Shown here: positions 1 through 10,719 of the stretch, one piece after another
Layout of the letters: every line of letters begins with the position of its first letter
Position numbering within the stretch: the stretch's first letter is position 1
Assembly (NCBI RefSeq): GCF_950295315.1
Contig: NC_080171.1
Coordinates: forward strand, 113,342,093 to 113,406,092
Direction: 5' to 3'
Origin: Erinaceus europaeus
Lineage: Eukaryota; Chordata; Mammalia; Eulipotyphla; Erinaceidae
Length of the DNA: 64,000 bases
Made by a program: the position numbers and the translations under genes
The notes under the pieces: generated by a model
The model's input: only the letters and a program-made list of their open reading frames with translations
What the model was told of the DNA's origin: nothing
The model's database searches: none

Positions 1-103
1 CAGACCTGCTTCACCGCTTATGAAGTGACTCCCCTATAGGTGGGGAGCCGGGGCCTCGAATCGGGATCCTTACTTTGGTCCTTGCACTTTGCTCCACGTG
101 TGA
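1..103 (-). mobile_element. Type I tRNA-derived SINE, cut by the window start
   Basis: The antisense head is visible (cctgcttcaccgcttatgaa, then tggggagccggggcctcgaa). Only the tRNA-like 5' half is present; the tail lies outside the window. Confidence 0.75.
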
Positions 104-364
104 TGAACTTCATTCCCTGGCCCACAGCCTTTCATTGCCCAGATAGAATGGATTTAAGCAATTTTTTGCTCTCCTGTTCTCACTTTGGCCAATTTAACAT
201 AAGTCCTGCCCTTTCACCACCACCCCCAACTAAGTTCCAAGTGCTACAGTGTTTTATTTCAATTGTATATTAAGTGTACAAGCCTTAATTGGGCCCTCTA
301 GTGACACTATCATCTTGCAGAGATGAAACATTGCCCTGTAAAGACCACGCCCTAGAAGTGATTT

Positions 365-668
365 TTTTTTTTTTTGCCTCCAGGGTTATTGCTGGGGCTC
401 AGTGCCTACACTACAAATCCACTGCTCTTGGAGGCCATTTTTTCCCTTTTGTTGCCCTTGTTGTTATTGCTGTTGTTATTGGATAGGACAGAGAGAAATG
501 GAGAGAGGAGAAGACAGAGAGGAGGAAATAAAGACACCTGCAGACCTGCTTCACTGCTTGTGAAGCGACCCTCCTGCAGGTGGGGATCCAGGGGCTCCAA
601 CCGGGATCCTTACACCAGTCCTTGTGCTTCACACCTTGTGCACTTAACCCACTGCGCTACCCAGCACC
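365..668 (-). mobile_element. Type I SINE, full length with 3' extension
   Basis: Antisense copy that reads through the extension (cctccagggttattgctggg), the CAA-rich tail, the body and the tRNA head. It is flanked by a 13-bp duplication, ctagaagtgattt at 352-364 and ctagaattgattt at 669-681, with one mismatch. These fix both ends and show an L1-style insertion. Confidence 0.85.
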
Positions 669-749
669 CTAGAATTGATTTCCATCAGTGAGAACAAACT
701 TCAGTATATAAACCAATCAAAGTAAATGACCTGTAAAAGATTTCTTTCT

Positions 750-1042
750 TCCTTTCTTTTTATTTTTTGCCTTCAGGGTTATTGCTGGGGCTCAGTGCCA
801 GCACTATGAATCTACCACTCCCAGTGGCTATTTTTTTCCATTTTATTGGATAGGACAGAGAGAAATTGAGAGAGGAGGGGGACACGGAGAAGGAGAGAGA
901 AAAAGAGACACTTGCAGACCTGCTTCACCGCTTGTGAAGCTTCCCCTCTGCTGATGGGGATCCAGGGGCTCAAACTCAATTTGCACAGATCCTTGCACTT
1001 AGTACTATGTGTGCTTATCTGGTTGCACCCCCCACCCCTTCC
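750..1042 (-). mobile_element. Type II/I-like SINE with 3' extension, diverged
   Basis: Antisense extension (cttcagggttattgctgggg), short body without the CAA-rich stretch, and a decayed tRNA head ending near ttatctggttgcacc. It is more diverged than its neighbour at 365-668. Confidence 0.7.
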
Positions 1043-1449
1043 CCCAAGATATCTACAGCATTGTGGGTCAGTGATGGAGGCTCTGAAAGGGGTACTTTTT
1101 GGGGTGAGCGAGGAGATCTGGTGCCATCAGATGTGTCTCCCAGTCACAGCCATCTTGAGCTGGGCTGATCACACTAAGCCTTGGGGAGAAATTGGGTGTA
1201 GGGTGGTAGGGCAGCAGGTGGAGGGAGATGGGAACCACATACTGGCTTGCCATTGGCCTCTGCATATGTGCCTAACACCTCTGCAAGCCCTTGTTTCTCC
1301 CCATCAGGGGTGATCACGGCTGATTCCTGCCTGGTAGACTCAGAAGGGCCTCAAGTAGAAGAGTGTGTGGGATGGAGGTTTTAGGATGACTGTCCTTTGA
1401 ACATCAAAAGCATCAGTTTCTAAGCTCTAAGGACTGAGTTAGAGGGAGG
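1043..1449. other. No gene or repeat recognised
   Basis: Mixed-composition sequence. Short open frames occur on both strands but none has a recognisable domain or splice context. Confidence 0.4.
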
Positions 1450-1450
1450 G

Positions 1451-1482
<32 letters not shown>

Positions 1483-1524
1483 GTGTGTGTGTGCATGTGT
1501 GTGTGTGTGCATGTGTGTGTGTGC
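1450..1524. repeat. (GT)n microsatellite, interrupted
   Basis: About 75 bases of alternating GT with a few C and A interruptions. Its antisense translation is an artefactual Thr-His repeat. Confidence 0.95.
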
Positions 1525-1599
1525 AAGAGTGGGGGAGCTTTACACTACAGAGGGGGCATGACAAGGATGTGGCACTGTGACTGAAAAAAACAGGCCTAT

Positions 1600-1748
1600 T
1601 GGGGTAGGAGACAGCTCGCCTGGTGGAGCACAGGCCATGTTTGAGACCCCCCCCCACCACCACATGGGAGCACCATGCAAAAGAGAAACTTCACTAGTGG
1701 TGAAGCAGCTGAGGTAGCTCTTCTCTCTCTCTTTCTCTCTCTCTCTTC
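1600..1748 (+). mobile_element. Type II SINE, diverged
   Basis: Weak head (gctcgcctggtggagcacag), then acttcactagtggtgaagca and a CT-rich end. No clear tail is seen before the type IV copy that follows. Confidence 0.55.
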
Positions 1749-1774
1749 AGTGGTTCTCTTTACAACTGCTTATC

Positions 1775-1905
1775 TTTTTAATATTTACTTATTCATTTTG
1801 ACCAGAGCACTACTCAGCTCTGGCTGACGATGGTGCAGGGGACTGAACCTGGGACTTTGGAGTCTCAGGCATGAGAGTCTCTTTGCATAACCATTATGCT
1901 ATCTT
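1775..1905 (-). mobile_element. Type IV SINE
   Basis: Antisense copy with ccagagcactactcagctct at the 3' side, a box-B-like gactgaacctgggac, and ataaccattatgctatctt at the 5' side. Confidence 0.75.
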
Positions 1906-2239
1906 CTCTCTCTCTTTCTCTCCACCCTTTTTCTATCTCTCATTCTCTATATGTAAAAAAAAGGGGGGGGCAATACCATTTTCTGGGAGCAGTGGGATCT
2001 TCCAGGCAAGAAGCCCTAGCAAAACTGGGTGACAAACAAAACCCGACATCTGTTTGCTGCTCAGAGACCCAGACTCTGAAAGGAGGTTTATTTATGGAGG
2101 CACTTGCCCAGTAAAACTTTGGAGTTGAAAATTCTGAAATTACTTTCTCCCTGAGTGCAAGGGAGAAACACCTTTTAAAAGTATCATTTTCATAAGAATC
2201 AAGGGGACTTTTTCTCCTGTTGCAGGACTTTTTTTTTTA

Positions 2240-2389
2240 GTGTGATTATTTTTATTGCCACCAGGATTATCAACAGAACTCAATTCCTGCACTGTTTCTC
2301 ATCCTCCTCCTCTTCCTTCTCCTCCTTCTCCTTTTATTGATAGAGACAGAGAAATCAAGAGGGAATGGGGTAGGGGGATGACTGGAGGG

Positions 2390-2420
<31 letters not shown>

Positions 2421-2545
2421 CTGCAGCCCTGCTTCACCACTTGTGAAACTTCCTCTTTGCAGGTAGGAACTGGGGGCTTGAACCTGGATCCCTGTGCATT
2501 GTAAAGTGTGTGCTCAACCTGGTGTCCCACACCGCCCTTCCCCAC
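2240..2545 (-). mobile_element. Type II SINE with 3' extension
   Basis: Antisense gccaccaggattatcaacag extension, an (AGAG)n body, the ccctgcttcaccacttgtga stem and a head ending gctcaacctggtgtcccac. The internal GA run at 2397-2418 is part of the CT-rich body. Confidence 0.75.
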
Positions 2546-2749
2546 CCTTCCCCCATTGCAGGACATTAAAGAAAATACAGTGAAGACTACCTGAGATGCG
2601 CTTTGTACTGAGGGAGTACAAGAAACAGAATTATTAACACATGTGACCCTTAATGGCTCACAAGGATGTGGCTGGTTTGGGAAAAGGAATGCAGTGTCAT
2701 TACCCTGAGTGGAGGGGAGAGATGATCTTTTATTCATTTTATTCATTTT

Positions 2750-2899
2750 TAAAAGATATTTATTTATTTATTTATTTACTTATAAAATAAAAGGCGTAAG
2801 AGGGTTAAAGAGTCACTCTGGCACATAGAATGCCAGAGATAAAACTGAACCTCATGCTCGAAGTCCAAAACTCTAACCACTGTACCACCTCCTGGGCCA
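2750..2899 (-). mobile_element. Type III SINE, diverged
   Basis: Antisense (TTTA)n tail, then gagtcactctggcacatag and ctctaaccactgtaccacct, which are the reversed type III body and head. Confidence 0.65.
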
Positions 2900-3268
2900 C
2901 AAAATGGCAGCCCTAAGGAAAGAGGAATTCTTGCTGCCTACCTTGATTTTCCTTCAACAGCCTCAGTAACAATGTGGGGTTCTCCAGAGGGGACCTCTGA
3001 GCAGAGGTGACAGCCAGTCAAGAGTCTTTCATGGACCCAAGTGATCCCCATGAATGACTCAAGGATGTAGCAGGTGGTCATCTCTGAGGGGTGTTTTCAC
3101 AGCTGGGGACACTGACAAAGAAAATCCAGCCCAACTGTGGGAGTTGGGGTACTAGACTACGCCACCCACACAGGCCCCTCTCGGCAGGAGGATTGCTTTG
3201 AGTTGGAGGCAATTGAGAATGACAGAGGCAGGAAGTCTCAGAGCCTCCATATCTGATTAAAAGCAGCG
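2900..3268. other. No gene or repeat recognised
   Basis: Sequence between a SINE and an LTR. Nothing in it could be assigned. Confidence 0.4.
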
Positions 3269-3273
3269 ACATC

Positions 3274-3740
3274 TGTGTTGGTATGCATGAGACCCCTTCT
3301 GTTTCATTTGGTTTAAATCCCCCCTGCTTAACACTATTCTATTTACATAACCACTTGATTCTATTTACATAACCGCTGTTAACAAGCACCTCCCTCCAGG
3401 GCATTGGTTCAATCCCCACTGTTTCATGATATGTTTTTGCTCCACCCCCTCTCCTTGTCACACCCTGATCCTCTCCTTGTCACACTCTGATTTTCACCAG
3501 TCACTTTTCTCTCCACCCTCTCTATGTCACATCCTGTTTCCACCCTACTTGGCAAGTATATATAAAGACAGCATTGTGAGTTTTAGAGTACCTTGAGTTT
3601 AGCTTAGCTCGTCTTAGATTGTGCTGCGTCCTGCATGAATAAAGAGATACTGCCTACAGCTCAACCATGAATCCCTGGTCATCTGTTACCTGCCCGTGAA
3701 GCCAGCCCGGTGAAAACAACATAACCCGTCGAAAACAACA
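3274..3740 (+). mobile_element. Solo LTR of an endogenous retrovirus (shared family)
   Basis: The unit starts TGTGTTGG and ends AACA. It contains a TATA box (gtatatataaag near 3556) and a polyadenylation signal (aataaagag near 3638). The sequence acatc lies at both sides (3269-3273 and 3740-3744). It shares ctatttacataac and gggcattggttcaatcccc with LTRs at 14328, 18899 and 38363, so all four are one family. No viral gene follows, so this is a recombined solo LTR. Confidence 0.8.
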
Positions 3741-3776
3741 CATCTGAGAAACAGAGGGCCTTAAACTCACCCTCTC

Positions 3777-3903
3777 TGTTTTTGTTTGTTTGTTTTACCA
3801 GAGCATTGCTCAGCTCTGGATTATGGTGGTGCAGGGGATTGAACCTGGGACTCTGGAGCATGAGAGTCTCGTTGCAAAACCATTATGCTATCTAAGCCTG
3901 CCC
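3777..3903 (-). mobile_element. Type IV SINE
   Basis: Antisense copy with a TTTG-rich tail, ccagagcattgctcagctct, gattgaacctgggactctgg and aaccattatgctatct. Confidence 0.75.
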
Positions 3904-5180
3904 CCCCGGTGTTTAATGACTGGGAAGGGGACACAGACACACACAAATTCATTTCACATGTCACCATATATCTACCTTCCCTAGTTCACAGTCTTTCCCT
4001 CCATCTAGTTGCTTCTCTAGGAGTCCACTGCTCTTTTTGAAGATGCCAGCATGCTGCCAGGCTGTAACCATTCCTCTGAGGCACTCCCAGCTAGAGCCAC
4101 ATGTGTTAATGAGCCCTGCTTTGCTCTTGTTGCCCCATTTCTCATCCCATACCTTTGCAGGCACCAACTAGCAGGCGTAGCATGGTCAGGAGACAAAATT
4201 CTCTTCTCCTCTACAGGATGATGTGGATAAAGTGTCCCCTGTCCCCAAACCTCATCGGACAACGGGGATTTATGGTACAGAGGGAAGAACAAAGAAACCA
4301 TGAGGAGAGAAGGTGACTTGCAGAGAATGCAGGAGGGGTCCACCTGGTGGGGCCGCTCCACTGGACTGAGTCAAGCTGGGGAGTCACCAGTGCCCACCAG
4401 GACCCATGCAACCTGGAGTCACTGAGGAGAAGGCGGTGGGCGGTGGGGGTGGGCTTGGGTGTGAATGGGGTGTTTGTGGCACAACTGCACGGATACACCC
4501 AGTCTGGCCTGGGTAGCGGCTCTTGTGCCCAGAGCAGAGGCTGCTCACACACACCTTGTTCTCTGAGTTATCAGAGCACTTTGTGAGTCCTTCCTCCAGG
4601 AAGGCTTGTTAGGTGAGGACACACACTGGGGAGGGGCCAGCAAAGATGATTTGTCCTGAGAGTGACATTTCGCTAGAATGCTCATGTGTATTCATAAGCA
4701 CATCTGAATTCTGGAAACTAGAAAATTGAGTGCAGAGCTCAGCTTTCAGTATGTGGAATGCAAGAACCCTGTTCTGTTCATTCAAGCTTTTTTTTTTTTT
4801 TTTTTTTTATCGCTGCTGTAAGATTTTCAAAATGAAGGGATCACATTCTGCCATAGATCAAGGCATGATTCCAAGGAAACTTGTTTGCAGCCAACAAAGG
4901 AAAACAATGAAGCAATAGCATTGCTAGAGAAGCCATTTAACTGGCAGTCAGCACTGCTTTATGTGACATCTGGGATTTAGTGCAGGATAATGCAGGAGAG
5001 TGCAGGATGCCTCCGTGTGACATCGGAAGGGTACAAAGTTGCAAAGGCAGGTTGGGCAGGAAGGCAAGTTTGGGAGGGTGTGACATTCTGTCAGGTGAGA
5101 GAGGGTCCTTGATGAGGCCTTTAGATAAGCTGGCGACAATATAGCTCACTTGGGTACTGTGCTGTGAGATTTAAGGTCCC
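3904..5180. other. No gene or repeat recognised
   Basis: About 1.3 kb of probably old or unique sequence. A poly(T) run at 4788-4809 interrupts it. Several 60-110-codon open frames on both strands overlap each other and show no domain. Confidence 0.4.
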
Positions 5181-5319
5181 TGCTTTTTTTTTTTTTTAAG
5201 CCTGACTTTTTCCAAATTTGGGATGCAGGTGTTGGGGGGGAGAGGAAACCTGGTCCCTGACCTCTCCCTGAGGTCTGACTCTTGCCTAAACTGCCTGGGG
5301 AGTAAAAAGGACAGGGACA

Positions 5320-5472
5320 AGGGGGGTGTGGCTCAGCAGCGAAGCACATGTTGCATGTGGCAGACCCTGGGGTTCGAGCCCCAACACCACAGCAGACTAA
5401 GGAACATGGCGCCAGGGAAACTCCACGAATGACAGAGCAGTGCTTTGTGCTCTCTCTCTCTCTCTCTTTGCA
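5320..5472 (+). mobile_element. Type V unit with tRNA-Ala-like head
   Basis: The head reads ggctcagcagcgaagcac (box A-like) and ggggttcgagcccc (box B-like, with a T-arm stem). The sequence gttgcatg lies where an alanine tRNA would carry a TGC anticodon. A CT-rich run follows instead of a mature tRNA 3' end, and the acceptor stem is imperfect. A SINE or tRNA-derived retrosequence fits better than a working tRNA gene. Confidence 0.55.
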
Positions 5473-5610
5473 GATTGTTATTATTCTTCAGATCACTTTA
5501 TTGGGGGCAGTCATGATTTATAAGACAGCAGTTGTCCCGTAAGTACAGTTTCTTTCTTTTTTTTTTTTTTTAGAGAAGATAGCACTGTCCTTGTGCAATT
5601 CTTTTTTTCT

Positions 5611-5868
5611 TTTAATATCTATTTATTTATTCCCTTTTGTTGCCCATGTTGTTTTATTATTGTTATTGACGTCGTCATTGTTAGATAGGACAGAGAGAAA
5701 TAGAGAGAGGAGGGGAAGACAGAGAGCGGAGAGAAAGACAGACACCTGCAGACCTGCTTCACCGCCTGGGAAGCGACTCCCCTGCAGGTGGGGAGCCGGG
5801 GGCTCGAACCAGCATACTTGTGCTTTGTGCCACTTGTGCTTAACCTGCTGCGCTACCGCCTGACTCCC
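5611..5868 (-). mobile_element. Type I SINE
   Basis: Antisense copy running from the ATTT-rich tail through ttcccttttgttgcccatgt to the head end ctaccgcctgactccc. Confidence 0.85.
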
Positions 5869-5960
5869 GTGACTGTGGTTTCTTATAGCCTGTGATTAAG
5901 TGTCTGCACAGCCTCCTCATCACCAGCTCTCTTTTCTCTCTCATTAAAAAAAAAAAAAAG

Positions 5961-6105
5961 AAGGGCAGGGGTAGACAGCATAATGGTTATGCAAAGTGAT
6001 TCTCATCCCTGAGGCTCCAAAGTCCCAGGTTTAATCCCTCCCCTCCACCACCACCATAAACCAGAGCTAAGCAGTTCTCTGGTTAAAAAAAAAAAAAAAA
6101 AGAAG
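5961..6105 (+). mobile_element. Type IV SINE
   Basis: Sense copy: gtagacagcataatggttat, then gaggctccaaagtcccaggt, then ccagagctaagcagttctct and a poly(A) tail. Confidence 0.8.
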
Positions 6106-6164
6106 AAATAGAAAAAAAAAAGGTTGAGTAGAGGAAGTAACCCAGAGGTACTTTATTTTCACTT

Positions 6165-6267
6165 TTTATTTTATTTATTTATTCCCTTTTGAGAGCCGGG
6201 GACTCGAACTTGGATCGTATGCAGGTCCTTGCTCTTTGCTTGACCCACTGCGCTGCTGCCCGACTCC
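6165..6267 (-). mobile_element. Type I SINE with internal deletion
   Basis: The antisense tail ttatttattcccttttg joins directly to the head agagccggggactcgaac. The pyrimidine body and the stem-loop around caggtctgcaggtgtctg are missing, about 150 bases compared with the copy at 5611. Confidence 0.8.
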
Positions 6268-6427
6268 CTCTGAGGTACTTTAGATCCCGAGTTCTGTCTA
6301 AGCACTTCATTTCAAAAAGGAAGAAAATAAAGCAAGTGCCTCAGAGTGTTATGATTGCACTTCATAACAAATAAAGGCAAACTTGGCAATGACATCGGGT
6401 GTGAGTACTTATAACAGATCTTCCATG

Positions 6428-6560
6428 TGTAGCTGAGCCAGGTGCTGGCATATCTGGTTCAGTGCACGTATTCATGCACAAGGGCCCAGGTTCAAGCCCC
6501 TGGCCCCCAGCTACAGAGGGAAAGGGTACCTGGCTCCAGGTTGCTCGAAAGCACAGCTTC
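6428..6560 (+). mobile_element. Type II SINE head, diverged
   Basis: Sense head (ccaggtgctggcatatctgg, then cccaggttcaagcccctggc) without a recognisable body or tail. Confidence 0.5.
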
Positions 6561-6817
6561 ATATGCAAACCCAACACTCAGCTCCACGCCACCTCCTCTG
6601 TCCTCTTTCACACTGGGGTCACTGACACCCTGTCCTGTTCTCCTGGGGTCAGGTAGCAGGTATGACTAGGGGCCCTTACGGGAGCAGAGGACACAGGCTT
6701 CAGGTGGGGAGAGGGAAACCTCCTAGGAGACAGACAGCTCAGAGTAAGCACGACTGGTCATTCTTGCCCATTCCGCCCTGGTGCACACCCACTGGGTTAA
6801 AAGTGTTTTTCTGGAAG

Positions 6818-7100
6818 CCAAGTAATGGCACACCTGGTAGAGCATACAAGGTACTATGTGCAAGGGCCTGAGTTCAAACCCCCAGCCCCCACCTGCATGG
6901 GAAAAGCTTCAAGAGTGGTGGAGCAATGCTGTAGCTGTCTCCTCTCCCTCTTTCTCTTCTCCTTCCTGTCTCTCTCTCTCTCCCTCTCTCAAAGAGGAAA
7001 GAAGAGAAGAGGAGAAGAAAAGAAAAAGAAATGCCCTCAGGGACAGTGGAGCTGTGGTGGACGCACTAAACCCTAGTGACAACCCTGTTGGAAAAAAACC
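6818..7100 (+). mobile_element. Type II SINE with 3' extension
   Basis: Sense head (atggcacacctggtagagca), body with gcttcaagagtggtggagca, a CT-rich run, an AG-rich run, then the extension gccctcagggacagtggag to ccctagtgacaaccctgttgg and a short A-tail. Confidence 0.7.
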
Positions 7101-7107
7101 AGAAAGG

Positions 7108-7412
7108 AACATACCGGGTTAGGCTCACATAGTGCAAAGCCTAAGGGTCGATCCCTGCTCCCTGCTTGCATGGAGGTCGTTTCGTAAATGGTGAAGCAGG
7201 TCTGCAGGTGTTTTTATCTCCCCCTCTCTGTCTTCCTCTTCTCTCTAGATTTCTCTCTGTCCTATCCCACGGCGACAATAGCAACAACAACAGTAACAGC
7301 AACACTACCACCACCAACAACAATGGAAAAAATACGGCCACCAGGAACAGTGGATTGGTAGTGCAGGCACCAAGCCCCAGCAATAACCCTGGAAGCAAAG
7401 AAAAAAAAAAAA
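7108..7412 (+). mobile_element. Type I SINE with 3' extension
   Basis: Sense copy with a decayed head, gtgaagcaggtctgcaggtg, the CAA-rich stretch, ggccaccaggaacagtggat and the end caataaccctgg, then an A-tail. Confidence 0.8.
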
Positions 7413-7455
7413 TTTTTTTCTAACATATTTTAGAGAAGTAATAAGGTCATATTCT

Positions 7456-7752
7456 TTTTTTTTAAATTTTTTAAAATATTTATTTTATTTATTTATTCCC
7501 TTTTGTTGCCCTTGTTGTTTTATTGTTGTAGTTATTATTGTTGTTGTCGTTGTTGGATAGGACAGAGAGAAATGGAGAGAGGAGCGGAAGACAGAGAGGA
7601 GGAGAGAAAGACAGACACCTGCAGACCTGCTTCACCGCCTGTGAAGTGACTCCCCTGCAGGTGGGGAGCCGGGGTTCGAACCGGGATCCTTATGCTGGTC
7701 CTTGTGCTTTGCGCCACCTGCGCTTAACCCGCTGCACTACAGCCTGACTCCC
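7456..7752 (-). mobile_element. Type I SINE, young, exact boundaries
   Basis: Antisense copy flanked by a perfect 16-bp duplication, aataaggtcatattct, at 7440-7455 and 7753-7768. The perfect duplication and near-consensus head suggest a recent insertion. Confidence 0.9.
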
Positions 7753-7909
7753 AATAAGGTCATATTCTGTGTTAAAAAACTCTGGCAGGGACTGGGCAGA
7801 TCAGAAATACTGAAAGTTTGTGCAATGAGGTAAAGATTCATAGCTAGTGAGACAGAGCAAGAATGAAAGAGACCTAAGGTCCAACAAGCTCTTGGCTTTG
7901 AGTGTGATC

Positions 7910-8631
7910 TGTGTTAAGTGCTTTGCTTCAGACTGTACCCATTACAAACTGAGACAAACTGAGGCCGATGCAAGAAATAGAGGAAGATGAGGTATTTATT
8001 CACACAAGCACATAGAATAGCCATTATCACAAACTTACACATGTATAGACACAGAACAGACACAGAAGCTGACACACACACAGGGACCTCAGGGGCCTGA
8101 GCCCTCCCCCCCCCCAAGCCGGAGTGCCAATAGTGGCCCCCTTGTTTGGGAAAGAGACCCAGATGCTGGGAGCTCGTCTCTTTTTAAAGGGAACAGGAGT
8201 GGGGGGGGGCTTCAAGGGGGTTACATGAATACCTTTCTATAGCTATCTTCATTCCAAAAATCATTTGCGGCACCGGGGAGCTAGGGTTACATGACATCGG
8301 GAAGCAAGCGTTTTTCTTACAGAAGCAGAGAGAATGTGGGTTAGTGATAACAAAAGGAAGTTTCAACATATCTTTGACCATAAAACCTTGACATTCTGGT
8401 CTGGGGATGCAAAGGGGAAATTCCACTATCTTATTCTCTATAAGTTGCTTTTCATCTCTAAAATCACCTAGATTTCTATATGAGGGATTCCTAATTGAAT
8501 CAACTTGGGGGGCTTGCTCCTTCACAATCTGGATTACTGAGGGTCTGTGTTAGGAGGAGTCCCTTCCAGGCAGATGGAGGAGTGACTTCCCCCCGGGATA
8601 AAGCTGACACAGAGGCAGGCAACTCAACACA
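7910..8631 (-). mobile_element. Solo LTR, antisense, about 720 bp
   Basis: On the minus strand the unit begins TGTGTTGAGTTGCC and ends AACACA, so its ends form the inverted pair TGTGTT/AACACA. It has a TATA-like tttaaaaaga and an AATAAA signal (plus-strand tttatt near 7995). No duplication is obvious, so it is old or rearranged. The 113-codon antisense frame at 8184-8525 lies inside it and is not a gene. Confidence 0.65.
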
Positions 8632-8704
8632 TTAATAGTATGTGCGTGTATGTAGCTGTGTAGACAGTCATCAAATAACTCTGGGCCACATCATTGCAAT
8701 ACTT

Positions 8705-8765
8705 TTCTGTTTGGTTTGTTTTAGATAGAGAGGGTGAGGCAGAGAAGGCACAGGGTAGGTGGGAG

Positions 8766-8804
<39 letters not shown>

Positions 8805-8890
8805 AGTCACAGTACCAAAGCTTCCTTTAAAGCAGTGGGATTTGGTCTTGAAAACATGCACATGGCAAAGCAGCACATTATCCAAGTGAG
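8705..8890 (-). mobile_element. Type II SINE, diverged, with (GA)n
   Basis: Antisense remnant. A pure GA run at 8768-8802 represents the expanded CT-rich body, followed by a head-like catggcaaagcagcacatta. Confidence 0.55.
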
Positions 8891-8892
8891 TT

Positions 8893-9010
8893 ATTTTATT
8901 TATTTATTTATTTATTTTTAAGATTTGCTTATTAGAAAGATAGGAGGAGAAAGAGAAAGAACCAGATATCACTCTGGTACATGTGCTTCCAGGGATCGAC
9001 TTGGTCCTCT
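8893..9010 (-). mobile_element. Type III SINE, head missing
   Basis: Antisense (TTTA)n tail, agaaagataggaggagaaag and cactctggtacatgtgct. The tRNA head that should follow is absent, so the element is 5' truncated or broken. Confidence 0.65.
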
Positions 9011-9119
9011 TCGACCAAGTGCGCAGCTTTGAGAGGGGTGCACATGGAACACCCACCAGATCAGCTGAATCAACCCTGGCGATCAATGGGGTGACAGATG
9101 CCGTAGCCAGATCGCCCTC

Positions 9120-10030
9120 ACATCCCATTTTACTTCATTTTGTGTCTCTCCACAAATACACTTGTTTGGAGCTTCAAGAGGAATCTTGCCTAACACAGGG
9201 CCTTTCAGTTCAGGGAAGAAGTTTTTCTATCATTTGATATTTCAAAGCATTTATATTAGTGAGATACTTCTGACTCATGGCTGTCACTGTTTTCACTCAC
9301 CATGTCAGACATTCATAATGTGGAGTAATCATGAGAAAGTGATCTGGATGCTCGAAATATCTTGAGCTAGAATAGTATGTATCCGTCCTGATTAAGGAAA
9401 GCTAACGTTTTATATTCCGAGCCAGCCAGAACATGTAAACTATGCAGTTTTATGAATGTAAATTCTGAAAAATATGTTGCTCTGTAAAAAGAGAGAAAGC
9501 GTTACTTGTCACGGCTGCTTAATTGCTGGAATTCATGTCTTGGGCATCTCATGTACAAAGTAACGTTCTATGAATCACATAAACACACAAGGGATTAAAC
9601 CAAGAGATGCCAGTAAGTAGAGAAGGCTAAATTCGAGTTCCTTGGCCAGTGCTGTATGTAGTGTCTCAGCTTGTAAATTACTGCCACGGTGATAACCTCT
9701 GGATCCAGTTACCACGCTATCTGATGCAATTAATATTGAAGGTGACAAGACTCTCGACTGAAGCCAGAATCTGTCATCAAACTAATTATGAGAGTGTGCT
9801 GTAATTGTGAAAATGGGGAGGTTGGCATGTGGACAAAAGTTTTTCAGAGCATGCAGGCAGGCAGAAAGAAGGCTTACAGTTATCAAGCATATCCTGTTTG
9901 AGGCTTTGCTGACAACTCTTTCCCCAAGAGCCTTATGGGGCTGGGGATGGTTAGCCTGGGTTCTGAAGTATCCTACATCTTGTAGGTTTCTCTCCCTTAC
10001 AATGAACATCTTCTTTGTTAAGGACTCTGT
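9120..10030. other. Repeat-free stretch, possible conserved non-coding DNA
   Basis: About 900 bases without any recognisable SINE, LINE, LTR or simple repeat, unlike its surroundings. It holds homeodomain-type cores such as taattgctgg, ctaattatga and caattaat. No reading frame is convincing. Calling it conserved is inference only. Confidence 0.35.
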
Positions 10031-10289
10031 TACACTGCAGGTAGCAATGCAAACTGGCACAGCCCCTCTGTATGGGGAAAATCCTTAAACAAATAAAAAT
10101 GGAATCACCTTATGATCCAGCAATACCGCTCTTGGGCATTTACCCAAAGGACACACAAACATTAGTTAGAAGGGACTTACACATGCCTGTGTCCATAGCT
10201 GCTTTACTCACAATAGCCGAAGAGCAGAAGCAGCCTAAAAGCTTATGGACAGAAGACTGGCTAAAGAAGCTATGAGATATAAACTCCAT

Positions 10290-10449
10290 GGCTGGGAGAC
10301 AGCATAATAGTTCTGCAAAAGACTCTTATGCCTGAGGCTCTGAAGTCCCAGGTTCAATCCTCAGCACCACCATAAGCCACAACTGAGCTGTGCTCTCCAT
10401 CTCTCTCCATCTGTCATTAAGATAAATAAAACTTATATTAAAAAATAAA
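10290..10449 (+). mobile_element. Type IV SINE nested in L1
   Basis: Sense copy: gggagacagcataatagttc, tgaagtcccaggttcaatcc, gccacaactgagctgtgctc and an AATAAA-rich tail. Flanks gagatataaactc and gagattatactct look like a worn duplication. Confidence 0.8.
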
Positions 10450-10505
10450 GAGATTATACTCTATGCAATACTACTTTGCAATCAAAAAGGATAATATTGT
10501 TTCTT

Positions 10506-10719
10506 TAAAAAATTTTTTTATTATCTTTATTTATTGGATAGAGACAGTCAGAAATTGAGCAGAAGGGACAGACAGAGAGGGAAAGAGACAGAAAGACACC
10601 TGCAGCCCTGCTTTTCCACTCACAAAGCTTTCCCCCTACAGGTGGGGACCGGGGGCTTGAACCTGGACCTTGCACATTGCAACATGTGCGCTCAACCAGG
10701 TGCGCCACCACCCAGTCCT
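10506..10719 (-). mobile_element. Type II SINE nested in L1, exact boundaries
   Basis: Antisense copy with a perfect 16-bp duplication, gataatattgtttctt, at 10490-10505 and 10720-10735. The host L1 reads through cleanly once it is removed. Confidence 0.9.

Noticed and set aside
1439..1663. Antisense frame with a long Thr-His repeat
   Set aside because: It is the translation of the (GT)n microsatellite.
2270..2746. 158-codon antisense frame
   Set aside because: It runs through an antisense SINE and its CT-rich body; no domain.
8184..8525. 113-codon antisense frame with several cysteines
   Set aside because: It lies wholly inside the U3 part of an antisense LTR.
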